In this document: positions 7,631 to 14,867 of the stretch, in pieces | Layout: each line of letters opens with the position of its first letter | How positions within the stretch are numbered: position 1 is the stretch's first letter | NCBI GenBank assembly: GCA_036272595.1 | Contig: DATAYM010000065.1 | Location: 53,795 to 117,794 of the forward strand | Origin: Poindextera sp036272595 | GTDB taxonomy: Bacteria > Pseudomonadota > Alphaproteobacteria > Caulobacterales > Caulobacteraceae | Direction of reading: 5' to 3' | Length of the DNA stretch: 64,000 bases | Made by a program: the position numbers and the translations under genes | Notes under the pieces: model-generated | Database searches by the model: none | What the model was told of the DNA's origin: nothing | Seen by the model: the letters and a program-made list of their open reading frames with translations, nothing else

Positions 7631-8791
7631 ATGACCACCCAACGCATCGCCGTCATCGGCCTTGGCCAGCGCATCGCTCACGTGCTCGCGGCCATGCAGG
7701 AGATGGGCTGGGACCTCGTGGTCGACGGCCATGTCGACCCGCGGCCCGTGGGCGCGCCGATCCTGGCCGCGGCGGGCATCTCGCCCGGCCGGGAATTCGC
7801 CACCCCCGAGGCGCTGCTGGCCGACGGGCCCTACGACCTGGTGATGATCGGCACGCCCAACCACCTGCACATGCCGCACCTGAAGGCCGCCTTCGCCGCC
7901 GGCTATCCGATCTTCTCGGAAAAACCCATCGTCCGCACCGAGGCCGAGACCTTGGAACTGGCTCGCGCCATCGTGGCTGACGGTGCGCCGCCGCTCTATA
8001 TCGGCCTGGTGATGCGCTCGATGCCGATCGTCAAGGAGACCATCGCGCGGGTGGACGCCGGCGAGCTGGGCGAGCTGATCTCGATGGACGCCACCGAGCA
8101 CCTGCCGCCCGAGCACGGCGCCTATCTGGCGCGCAACTGGCGGCGGCGGGCCGACTGGGGCGGGTCCTTCATGCTCGACAAGGTCTGCCACGACTTCGAC
8201 ATCTTCGGGCGGCTGGCCAAGGCGCGGCCGGCCAGGGTGGCCAGCTTCGGCGGCCGGCGCATCTTCACCCCCGAGCGGGCCGACGCGCCGCGCCGGTACG
8301 AGGATGGATCGCCCGCCTACGCCATGCGCGACGCCGGCTGGTCGGCGGCCAACGACCCCTTCCAGTCGGACATGGACCTGGCCGATCACCAGACGGCCAT
8401 GGTCGAGTACGCCGGCGGCTTGCGGCTGTCCTTCCACTCCAACAGCCACGTGGCGCTGGCCGAGCGGCGCTGGTACCTGGCCGGGGCCGAGGGCACGCTG
8501 ATCGCCGACCTGGTGCGCAACCGGCTGATGGTCCGCCGGGCGCTGAACCGCGGCAAGCCGGAGCGGATCGACTATGGCGGCCTGACCGCCGACGCCCACA
8601 ACGGCGCCGACCAGGCCATGGCGCTGGATCTGCTCGCGGCGCTGGAGGGCCGGGCGGCCTTCCCGGTGACGCCGTGGGACTCCATGGAAGCCGGCCTGAC
8701 CGTCATGGCCATCGACCGCGCCATGGCCGAAGGCCAGGTCCTCGACTGCGCCCCCATGTGGGCCGCGTTCGACTCGGCGCGCACCTCTTAA
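7631..8791 (+). CDS. Gfo/Idh/MocA-family oxidoreductase
   Basis: The 386-residue protein has an N-terminal Rossmann fold (IAVIGLGQR at 6-14; the third glycine of the usual GxGxxG is missing), the catalytic EKP motif at 97-99, and a DKVCHDFDIF segment matching the His/Asp catalytic pair of the family. It should oxidise or reduce a sugar-type substrate with NAD(P). Its stop codon overlaps the first base of a long palindromic repeat, which could act as a transcription end. Confidence 0.85.
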   Translation: MTTQRIAVIGLGQRIAHVLAAMQEMGWDLVVDGHVDPRPVGAPILAAAGISPGREFATPEALLADGPYDLVMIGTPNHLHMPHLKAAFAAGYPIFSEKPIVRTEAETLELARAIVADGAPPLYIGLVMRSMPIVKETIARVDAGELGELISMDATEHLPPEHGAYLARNWRRRADWGGSFMLDKVCHDFDIFGRLAKARPARVASFGGRRIFTPERADAPRRYEDGSPAYAMRDAGWSAANDPFQSDMDLADHQTAMVEYAGGLRLSFHSNSHVALAERRWYLAGAEGTLIADLVRNRLMVRRALNRGKPERIDYGGLTADAHNGADQAMALDLLAALEGRAAFPVTPWDSMEAGLTVMAIDRAMAEGQVLDCAPMWAAFDSARTS

Positions 8792-8980
8792 GACTTCTCC
8801 CATAGGGAGAAGGAGGGGCCCGCAGCGCGGAGCGCTGTGGGAGGATGAGGGGTTACGCGCTCACCGAATTGGACGCCCTCCGATCACGCCGCTACAGCGC
8901 CAACCCGGCCAGGCGGTAACCCCTCATCGTCCCACGCACTTTCGTGCGCGGGCCCCTCCTTCTCCCTATGGGAGAAGTCT
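8791..8980. repeat. Intact 190-bp intergenic palindrome (BIME-like)
   Basis: The arms 8791-8823 and 8948-8980 are perfect 33-base inverted copies, starting AGACTTCTCCCATAGGGAGA. Inner segments GGATGAGGGGTTAC and GTAACCCCTCATC also pair. The element fills most of the gap between two co-directional genes and could fold into a large cruciform or RNA hairpin. A diverged copy at 11528-14862 is interrupted by an insertion element. Confidence 0.9.
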
Positions 8981-9078
8981 AAACGGCGCGCCTTCCCTTG
9001 CGACCGCCTTGACAACGCCCGCCCGGCGCGGACTTTCAAAGCCATGCGGCGGGACGATCGCGAAGAAGAGGAAGCGTC

Positions 9079-9981
9079 ATGGCGGGACTGTGCGAAGGAC
9101 GGGTGGCGATCGTCACCGGCGGCGGGCGGGGGATCGGGCGGGAGTACTGCCTGATGCTGGCCGAGGAGGGCGCCAAGGTCGTGGTCAACGACCTCGGCGG
9201 GGCCCGCGACGGCGACGGCGCCGACATCGGCCCGGCCCACGATGTGGTGGCCGAGATCAAGGCCGCCGGCGGCGAAGCGGTGGCCAACGGCGCCGACGTC
9301 TCCGACTGGGACCAGGCCAAGGCCATGATCGACCAGGCCGTCCAGACCTTCGGCAAGCTCGACGTGCTGATCAGCAACGCCGGCATCCTGCGCGACCGCA
9401 TGCTGGTCAACATGACCGAGGCGGAGTGGGACGCGGTGATCAAGGTGCACCTGAAGGGTACGTTCGCCCCGGCCCACCACGCCGCCGCCTATTGGCGCGA
9501 CCGCAACAAGGCCACCGGCGAGATGGTCGGCGGGCGGATCATCAACACCTCGTCGGTGTCCGGCATCTACGGCAATGTCGGCCAGACCAACTATGGCGCG
9601 GCCAAGATGGGCATCGCCGGCTTCACCATCATCGCCGCCCGCGAGCTGCGCCGCTATGGGGTGACGGTCAACGCCATCGCGCCGGGCGCCCTGACCCGGC
9701 TGACCGAGGACCTGGGCGGTCCGATCACCGAGGAACGCCGCAAGTCGGGCGATCCGAAATGGGTGGCGCCGATCGCCGTCTGGCTGGCCAGCGAGCAGTC
9801 GGCCGAGGTCACCGGCCGCATGTTCGAGGCCAGCGGCAACGTCCTGGCCATCGCCGAGGGCTGGCACCGCGGCCCGACCGCGACGCCGGTGCAGGACCCG
9901 CACCTGATGGGCCCGATCGTCGCCGAGATGATGAGCAAGGCGCGCAGGAACGCCGGCATGAACGGCCAGGACCTCGACTGA
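9079..9981 (+). CDS. SDR-family 3-hydroxyacyl-CoA dehydrogenase-like
   Basis: The 300-residue short-chain dehydrogenase has cofactor motif TGGGRGIG (13-20), NAG (100-102), and catalytic S158/159, Y172 and K176 (NYGAAK). The spacing and the insert VNDLGGARDGDGADIGPA resemble the dehydrogenase unit of multifunctional beta-oxidation enzymes. It is 2 bp from the acyl-CoA ligase downstream, so the two are one operon acting on the same acyl substrate, probably a CoA thioester. Confidence 0.85.
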   Translation: MAGLCEGRVAIVTGGGRGIGREYCLMLAEEGAKVVVNDLGGARDGDGADIGPAHDVVAEIKAAGGEAVANGADVSDWDQAKAMIDQAVQTFGKLDVLISNAGILRDRMLVNMTEAEWDAVIKVHLKGTFAPAHHAAAYWRDRNKATGEMVGGRIINTSSVSGIYGNVGQTNYGAAKMGIAGFTIIAARELRRYGVTVNAIAPGALTRLTEDLGGPITEERRKSGDPKWVAPIAVWLASEQSAEVTGRMFEASGNVLAIAEGWHRGPTATPVQDPHLMGPIVAEMMSKARRNAGMNGQDLD

Positions 9982-9983
9982 AG

Positions 9984-11522
9984 ATGTATCTGCCCGACCA
10001 CGCGGCCGCCGATCCGGACAAGCCGGCGATGATCTCGGCCGACACCGGCGAGATCATCACCTTCGGGGCGCTGAACGAGGCCTCGGACCGCATGGCCCAG
10101 CTGCTCTACAGCCGCGGCCTGCGGCGGGGCGACCATCTGGCCATCCTGATGGAGAACAACCTGCATTTCATGGAGCCGGTCTGGGCCGGCTTCCGCTCCG
10201 GCCTCTATGTCACCACCGTCAACCGCTACCTGCCGCCGGACGAGGCCGCCTACATCATCAACGACTGCGGCGCCAAGGCGATCGTCACCTCCTATGAGAA
10301 GCGCGAGACCGCCGCGGGACTCACCGACCTGATCCCCAATTGCCCGATCCGGCTGATGGTCGGCGGGACCATTCCCGGCTGGGAGTCCTACGAGGCGGCG
10401 CTGGCGTCGGCCCCGCCGGAGCCGCTGGCCGACGAGTGGATCGGCGATTCCATGCTCTACAGCTCCGGCACCACCGGCCGGCCGAAGGGCATCCTGCGGC
10501 CGCTGCCCGAGCGCAGCGCCGCCGAGGGTTTCGCCATGCGGCAGGCGGGGAACCCGTACAACTACAGTCCGCAGACGGTCTATCTGTCGCCGGCGCCGCT
10601 CTATCATGCCGCGCCCCTGGCCTTCGTGCTCGGCGTCCTGTCCTGGGGCGGCACGGTGGTGATGATGGAGCGGTTCGACGCCGAACAGGCCCTGCAGCTG
10701 ATCGAGCGCTACAAGGTCACCCACAGCCAGTGGGTGCCGACCATGTTCGTCCGTATGCTGAAGCTGCCGGAGGAGACGCGCGCGAAATACGACTTCTCGT
10801 CCTTGCAGATCGCCGTGCACGCCGCCGCGCCCTGTCCGATCGAGGTCAAGCGGCGGATGATCGAATGGTGGGGGCCGATCATCTTCGAATACTATGCCGG
10901 CACCGAAGGCTCCGGCTCGACCACCATCACCAGCGAGGACTGGCTGAAGCACCCGGGTTCGGTCGGCAAGGCCGCGCTCGGCATCCTGCACATCTGCGAC
11001 GAGAACGGCGCCGAGCTGCCGCCGGGCGAGGCTGGGCTGATCTATTTCGAGCGCGAGGCGCCGACCTTCGAGTACCACAACGACCCCGCCAAGACCCGCG
11101 CCGCCCGACACCCGCGGCACGAGAACTGGAATGCGCTCGGCGACGTCGGCTACTTGGACGAGGAGGGCTACCTCTACCTCACCGACCGCCAGGCCTTCAT
11201 GATCATCTCCGGCGGCGTGAACATCTATCCGCAGGCGATCGAGGACGCCCTGATCACCCACCCCAAGGTGGCCGACGTCGCCGTGTTCGGGGTGCCCGAC
11301 GCCGAGATGGGCGAGGCGGTCAAGGCGGTGATCGAGCCGGCGCCCGGCCTTGAGCCGACCGACGAACTGGCCGCCGAGCTGATGGACTTCGCCCGCGGCA
11401 AGCTGGCCCGCTACATGGTCCCGCGCTCGGTGGACTTCATCGCCGAGATGCCCCGCCTGCCCACCGGCAAGCTCTACAAGCGTCTGCTGAAACACGCCTA
11501 CTGGCAGGACCGCAAGATCTGA
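9984..11522 (+). CDS. Acyl-CoA synthetase (AMP-dependent ligase)
   Basis: This 512-residue enzyme is in the ANL superfamily. The P-loop YSSGTTGRPKG lies at 159-169, the adenylate motif YYAGTEGSGST in the middle, and GDVGYLDEEGYLYLTDR plus ISGGVNIYP mark the hinge; the conserved lysine is in LPTGKLYKR near the C terminus. ATG 9984 directly follows the SDR stop codon. It should activate a carboxylic acid as a CoA thioester for the SDR. The specificity is unknown. A palindromic repeat begins 6 bp after its stop. Confidence 0.9.
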   Translation: MYLPDHAAADPDKPAMISADTGEIITFGALNEASDRMAQLLYSRGLRRGDHLAILMENNLHFMEPVWAGFRSGLYVTTVNRYLPPDEAAYIINDCGAKAIVTSYEKRETAAGLTDLIPNCPIRLMVGGTIPGWESYEAALASAPPEPLADEWIGDSMLYSSGTTGRPKGILRPLPERSAAEGFAMRQAGNPYNYSPQTVYLSPAPLYHAAPLAFVLGVLSWGGTVVMMERFDAEQALQLIERYKVTHSQWVPTMFVRMLKLPEETRAKYDFSSLQIAVHAAAPCPIEVKRRMIEWWGPIIFEYYAGTEGSGSTTITSEDWLKHPGSVGKAALGILHICDENGAELPPGEAGLIYFEREAPTFEYHNDPAKTRAARHPRHENWNALGDVGYLDEEGYLYLTDRQAFMIISGGVNIYPQAIEDALITHPKVADVAVFGVPDAEMGEAVKAVIEPAPGLEPTDELAAELMDFARGKLARYMVPRSVDFIAEMPRLPTGKLYKRLLKHAYWQDRKI

Positions 11523-11741
11523 AAAGAAGACCTCTCCCAGAGGGAGAGGGAGGGGCCCGCGGCCGCAGGCCAGCGGGAGGGTGAGGGGTTACAGCCTGTC
11601 AGTTTTATCCTGAAACGGCGTACGCCCTCATCCTCCCATCGCTCCCGCGATGGGCCCCCGGTATTATGGCGCAAACGCCAGAAGGAGGCCGGTGAGTAGG
11701 AGCCAGCCTTGTGCCGAGTCGCGGTGCTGTGCGCCGCCCTC

Positions 11742-12569
11742 CTATGTGGAATCGTTCCCTTCGTCATAGGCGCTCATCTGATCCGCCTTGTCACCAATGG
11801 GGCCTTTCCAGAAAAAACAGAAGTCGGTTCTATGCGTTCGGTAGAACACGTCGCGATAGAAGATTTTGCCCACGAGGAAAATGGCACGCTTTGGGTCGGT
11901 CTTGTCGGTGACCGCGCCGTTCTCCTGCGGGGGCAAAACCAGTTCATCCGCCTCGGCCTCGATGAAGTCGCCACTTGGCGCCATGCTCCCCAAAGCATCC
12001 TCAGCGGTCGGTATGGGCAGTTTTTCGGGGAACCAATCCTCGACAGTCAAACTGTCAAAGACCTTCACTTTGTGCGCTGGCGTAGAACCGGCGTTTTTGA
12101 CCGTGTAGTGGGCGATCCAAGTGGCCCCATTGAACGGCGGCGTAGCGTTTTTACCGTCGATGGCGCTGATCTCGGCGTCCTCTATGAAGACGTAGGCTCG
12201 AAGCTGAGAATAGGTCGTGAAAAGCTGAGCCAAGAAAATCAGAACTTGGAATCCAGCGAATACAGCGATGGCGAATGTGAGTTTGACCATCCACCAATCG
12301 GCCGCCGACTCCTTACCGTTCCCCTTTTCATTCTGTTCGGCGCCGGTCTGATCTTGTGGGGCACCGTAAACCTGAATGAGTTGAACGGCCGCTGGCGGTT
12401 GCTGGGCATCCCCGCCGGCGCTGGACTGGTGGCTTTCGGCTGGTTTCTCGTGTGGGCGCTGAGCTTGCGCCAGACTTGGTGCTGGTGGGTATAGCAGCCC
12501 GAGGAGCGCGACTATTCCAAGTGCAGCGTATGCGCCCCAACGGCCCGCATGACGGCTAACAGAAACCAT
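11742..12569 (-). CDS. Membrane-anchored hypothetical passenger protein
   Basis: This encodes 275 residues from ATG 12569. It has an N-terminal signal/TM segment (near residues 10-35), a polar low-complexity linker, a TM helix (WWMVKLTFAIAVFAGFQVLI) and a soluble C-terminal domain. That domain contains RAYVFIEDAEI, HYTVKNAGSTPAHKVKV and GKIFYRDVF, a recurring alphaproteobacterial pattern for a beta-sandwich domain of unknown function. It overlaps the end of the DUF6471 gene by 58 bp, implying coupling. Cargo of the insertion element. Confidence 0.7.
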   Translation of the reverse strand: MVSVSRHAGRWGAYAALGIVALLGLLYPPAPSLAQAQRPHEKPAESHQSSAGGDAQQPPAAVQLIQVYGAPQDQTGAEQNEKGNGKESAADWWMVKLTFAIAVFAGFQVLIFLAQLFTTYSQLRAYVFIEDAEISAIDGKNATPPFNGATWIAHYTVKNAGSTPAHKVKVFDSLTVEDWFPEKLPIPTAEDALGSMAPSGDFIEAEADELVLPPQENGAVTDKTDPKRAIFLVGKIFYRDVFYRTHRTDFCFFWKGPIGDKADQMSAYDEGNDST

Positions 12570-12739
12570 GCTGGAAACGCGCCCCGGTTGATCTTGACTG
12601 TAATAGACCCTTCGGTCTCGGGGAGTCCCATTTCGGTTAGCAGCTCGGCCAGCCTGGCGTAGCCGACATCGTGGCGCTTGAGCGTCGCCTTGATATGGCG
12701 CTTGGCCAAGTCGCCCCATTCCTTCTGTGTGTCTGCCAT
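12512..12739 (-). CDS. DUF6471 small protein
   Basis: This is a 75-residue protein from ATG 12739 (MADTQKEW). The pattern KEWGDLAKRHIKATLKRHDVG, LAELLTEMG and ITVKINRGAFPAWFLLAVMRAVG matches DUF6471, a compact helical, helix-turn-helix-like family. It could be a small DNA-binding regulator. It is transcribed divergently from the transposase gene, and a strong palindrome lies between them, so it is a natural candidate to bind there; that link is inference. Confidence 0.75.
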   Translation of the reverse strand: MADTQKEWGDLAKRHIKATLKRHDVGYARLAELLTEMGLPETEGSITVKINRGAFPAWFLLAVMRAVGAHTLHLE

Positions 12740-12810
12740 CGGTTTCCCTTTCGTGAGAAACCTAACATATCTGTTCGTTTTCCTATTGCAAGCGTTAGCC
12801 AAAAAGCATA

Positions 12811-12838
12811 CATATTCGTTAGTCACCTAACGGATATG
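12811..12838. promoter_or_regulatory. Operator-like palindrome before transposase
   Basis: CATATTCGTTAG (12811-12822), a TCAC spacer, then CTAACGGATATG (12827-12838) form a 12-bp inverted repeat with one mismatch. It ends 4 bp before the transposase ATG and lies upstream of the divergent DUF6471 gene. A related half-site CATATCTGTTCG occurs at 12766-12777. The position suits a repressor site controlling transposase expression. Confidence 0.55.
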
Positions 12839-12842
12839 AACG

Positions 12843-13826
12843 ATGTCGCAGCACTTCCTCCTTTCCCGCCACGCCAAGACGCTCTCACTGGCGAGCGTGT
12901 TCCGCATGTCGGACGCCGAAGCGGAAACGACCTTTCGGCAAGTCCGCTGGCCCGACACCGACGGTGCGCCGGTCTGCCCGTACTGCGGCGGTCTGGACGC
13001 CTATGAGTGCCGTCGCCCGAGCGGCGCTCTGCGCTTCCGCTGCAAGGCGTGCGGCAAGGATTTCAGCATCACCAACGGCACGCTGTTCGCCAGTCACAAG
13101 CTGCCGCTGCGCATGTATCTCGCGGCTATCGCCATCTTCATCAACGAAGTGAAGGGCAAGAGCATGCTGGCGATGAGCCGCGACCTCGGCCTGTCCTACA
13201 AGGCCGCGTTCGTTCTCTGCCACAAGATGCGCGAGGCGATGGCGGCTGAGATCAAGGGCCGCATGATCGGCGGCAAGGGCGAGGAAGCGTCGGTTGATGG
13301 CGCCTACTTCGGCGGCTACGTGAAGCCCGCCAACCGCCGCGAGAACCGCCGGGATCGCCGTCTTACCGAGAACCAATCCGGCAAGCGCCAAGTCGTCGTG
13401 ATCATCCGCCAGCACGGCGGCGACAGCATCCCGGCCGTGTTTCATTCGGAGGCCGCCGCCGTTGGCTTCATCCGCTCGCACGTGAAGCCCGGCACGGTCG
13501 TCAACGCCGATGAAGCGTCGGGCTGGGACAGCCTGCACGCCCGCTTTGAAATGAAGCGTATCAACCACCAAGACGCCTACAGCCTCGACGGGGCCTGCAC
13601 GAATTGGGCGGAAACCTACTTCTCCCGCCTGCGTCGCGGCGAGATCGGCCACCACCACCATATCAGCGGCCCATATCTGGTCCGCTACGCCCAAGAGGCC
13701 GCCTTCCGCGAAGACGCTCGCCGCGTCGGCAATGGCGAACAAGTCGGCCGCGTGGCGGCGCTGGCGTTGGCGAACAAGCCCAGCGTGGATTTCTCAGGCT
13801 ACTGGCAACGTCACAAGGCGGCGTGA
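12843..13826 (+). CDS. IS1595-family transposase, second subtype
   Basis: The 327-residue protein has a zinc ribbon (C45, C48, C67, C70), a helix-turn-helix-like MSRDLGLSYKAAFVLCHKMR, and catalytic residues in VDGAYFGGY (D152), VVNADEASGWDS (D223) and ACTNWAETYFSRLRRGE (N254/E257). It appears intact. It differs clearly from the transposase at 5315-6301 in length of insertions and in the first catalytic block (DGAYFGGY versus DETYVGGK). Confidence 0.93.
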   Translation: MSQHFLLSRHAKTLSLASVFRMSDAEAETTFRQVRWPDTDGAPVCPYCGGLDAYECRRPSGALRFRCKACGKDFSITNGTLFASHKLPLRMYLAAIAIFINEVKGKSMLAMSRDLGLSYKAAFVLCHKMREAMAAEIKGRMIGGKGEEASVDGAYFGGYVKPANRRENRRDRRLTENQSGKRQVVVIIRQHGGDSIPAVFHSEAAAVGFIRSHVKPGTVVNADEASGWDSLHARFEMKRINHQDAYSLDGACTNWAETYFSRLRRGEIGHHHHISGPYLVRYAQEAAFREDARRVGNGEQVGRVAALALANKPSVDFSGYWQRHKAA

Positions 13827-13981
13827 TACAATCAGCGTCGCCGCTGATAGTTCTCCCCTGCGACCGAAGTGAAGGTAGCTAACGCCTTGCGGCAAAGCTG
13901 AAGGGAGCGGTTGCCGCCGCTCTCCCAGCCAAACAGTTGCGCATCGCGTGGATCAATCTACGCGAAAGGCGAGCGGCTGTC

Positions 13982-14170
13982 ATGGCTCTCTCTAACACCA
14001 CCATACCATCCGACCGTGATCGGGCCTTGGAATTGGCCACCCGGATCGGGGACTCAACCGAAAACACCTTGGCGCGTGCACGGGCCTATCTTCAATTTCT
14101 CTGTGACGACGATGCTACAGACCGCCGTCCTGCAAAATCGACTGCCGCATCTGTCGATAGCGCCGAATGA
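13982..14170 (+). CDS. Small hypothetical passenger protein
   Basis: This is a 62-residue ORF (start MALSNTTIPSD at 13982). The body DRALELATRIGDSTENTLARARAYLQFL is one long amphipathic helix followed by an acidic/polar tail. It lies inside the insertion element, downstream of and co-directional with the transposase. The last 56 bp overlap the opposite-strand ORF at 14115-14282. Function unknown. Confidence 0.5.
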   Translation: MALSNTTIPSDRDRALELATRIGDSTENTLARARAYLQFLCDDDATDRRPAKSTAASVDSAE

Positions 14171-14282
14171 TCGCTTCCTCGCGTAGCGGCGGCGTTACCG
14201 TCGCAGTCACGAGAACAGCGGCGATCAATTGTTCGAGGAGGTGTTTGATGTCCTCCGCGTCCTGTTTGTCCATGGCGGGCAT
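14115..14282 (-). CDS. 55-aa small passenger ORF
   Basis: Read on the minus strand, this gives MPAMDKQDAEDIKHLLEQL and continues as a helical 55-residue protein ending QSILQDGGL, then TAG. An excellent ribosome-binding site (AGGAGAAG) lies five to six bases before the ATG at 14282, which is the main support. The sequence suggests a short amphipathic helix pair. It may be translated with the upstream gene at 14340-14771 on the same strand (57-bp gap). Confidence 0.6.
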   Translation of the reverse strand: MPAMDKQDAEDIKHLLEQLIAAVLVTATVTPPLREEAIIRRYRQMRQSILQDGGL

Positions 14283-14339
14283 GACGACTTCTCCTAGTCT
14301 GTTTGGCGACTGCTAGGATAAGGCGAGCGGGTCGGGGAG

Positions 14340-14771
14340 TCATTCCCGGCCCGCGAGCGCCCAACGCTGGGGACGGTCCTTCGTGGCTGTCACAAGGTCT
14401 CGGCGCCCCATAAAGGCGTGCTTCACGGCGTCACAGACGCTCTGCATGTCGCGCGAGCCGAGCGGCCCTATGCCTGTGGCCTCAACGACGCGCTCGGCAA
14501 TCTGGCGCACCGTGAGCGGTTCCGTGGCCGTCCTGAGCACGTCCAGCGCCGTGCGCGAGCACTGGCCCTTCACAAACAGTTTGCCCGTCTGTGACGGCGC
14601 GATGGGCTTCACGCCCGCTAGTTCAGCTTCCGCGCTGAACAGCTTGAGGGTCGCCCGCACGGTCGCCATGTCTTCCTTGAGGGCATGGGCCGTTTTGCGG
14701 GCTTGGCGTAGTGCGCCGGCCAGTTCAGCGTATTTCCGCTTCAAGCCGGCAATCAGGATTTCATCGGTCAT
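14340..14771 (-). CDS. Hypothetical passenger with coiled coil and winged-helix-like end
   Basis: This encodes 143 residues. Residues 1-45 form a charged helix likely to be a coiled coil (LKRKYAELAGALRQARKTAHALKEDM). The C-terminal half (ALDVLRTATEPLTVRQIAERVVEATGI...GRRDLVTAT...RWALA) reads like a winged-helix DNA-binding fold. It is the first gene inside the right end of the second insertion element. A regulatory role is plausible but not shown. Confidence 0.65.
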   Translation of the reverse strand: MTDEILIAGLKRKYAELAGALRQARKTAHALKEDMATVRATLKLFSAEAELAGVKPIAPSQTGKLFVKGQCSRTALDVLRTATEPLTVRQIAERVVEATGIGPLGSRDMQSVCDAVKHAFMGRRDLVTATKDRPQRWALAGRE

Positions 14772-14867
14772 GCCCGGAAATGTGGGTGCCGCCGGGCTGC
14801 GCGTCTAATGGCGTTTGCGCCATAATACCGTGGGCCCCTCCTTCTCCCCACGGGAGAAGTCTAACCC

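Larger units (their letters stand above)
11659..14830. mobile_element. Second IS1595-family element with passengers, perfect ends
   Basis: The 22-bp ends are perfect inverted copies (left 11659-11680, starting CGGTATTATGGCGC; right 14809-14830). The 8-bp target TGGGCCCC is duplicated exactly at 11651-11658 and 14831-14838. The 3172-bp element contains an IS1595-type transposase and at least five other ORFs: a membrane protein, a DUF6471 protein, two very small ORFs and a 143-residue protein. Its ends and transposase differ from those of the element at 3882-6366, so the two arrived independently. Perfect ends and duplication suggest a recent insertion. Confidence 0.93.
11528..14862. repeat. 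Second intergenic palindrome, split by an IS element
   Basis: The left arm starts at 11528 (AGACCTCTCCCAGAGGGAG) and the right arm resumes after the insertion as TGGGCCCCTCCTTCTCCCCA and ends GGAGAAGTCT at 14862. Inner segments GTGAGGGGTTA and CCTCATCCTCCCAT pair across the loop. Removing the element and one TGGGCCCC copy restores one palindrome of about 160 bp, closely related to that at 8791-8980. Confidence 0.8.

Noticed and set aside
9654..11495. A 613-residue minus frame opposite the SDR and acyl-CoA ligase
   Set aside because: Shadow of well-supported enzymes; no protein-like features.
11709..12494. A 261-residue plus frame inside the second insertion element
   Set aside because: It ends with hydrophobic stretches that mirror the opposite membrane protein; the minus frame has a signal segment, a TM helix and a recognisable domain pattern.
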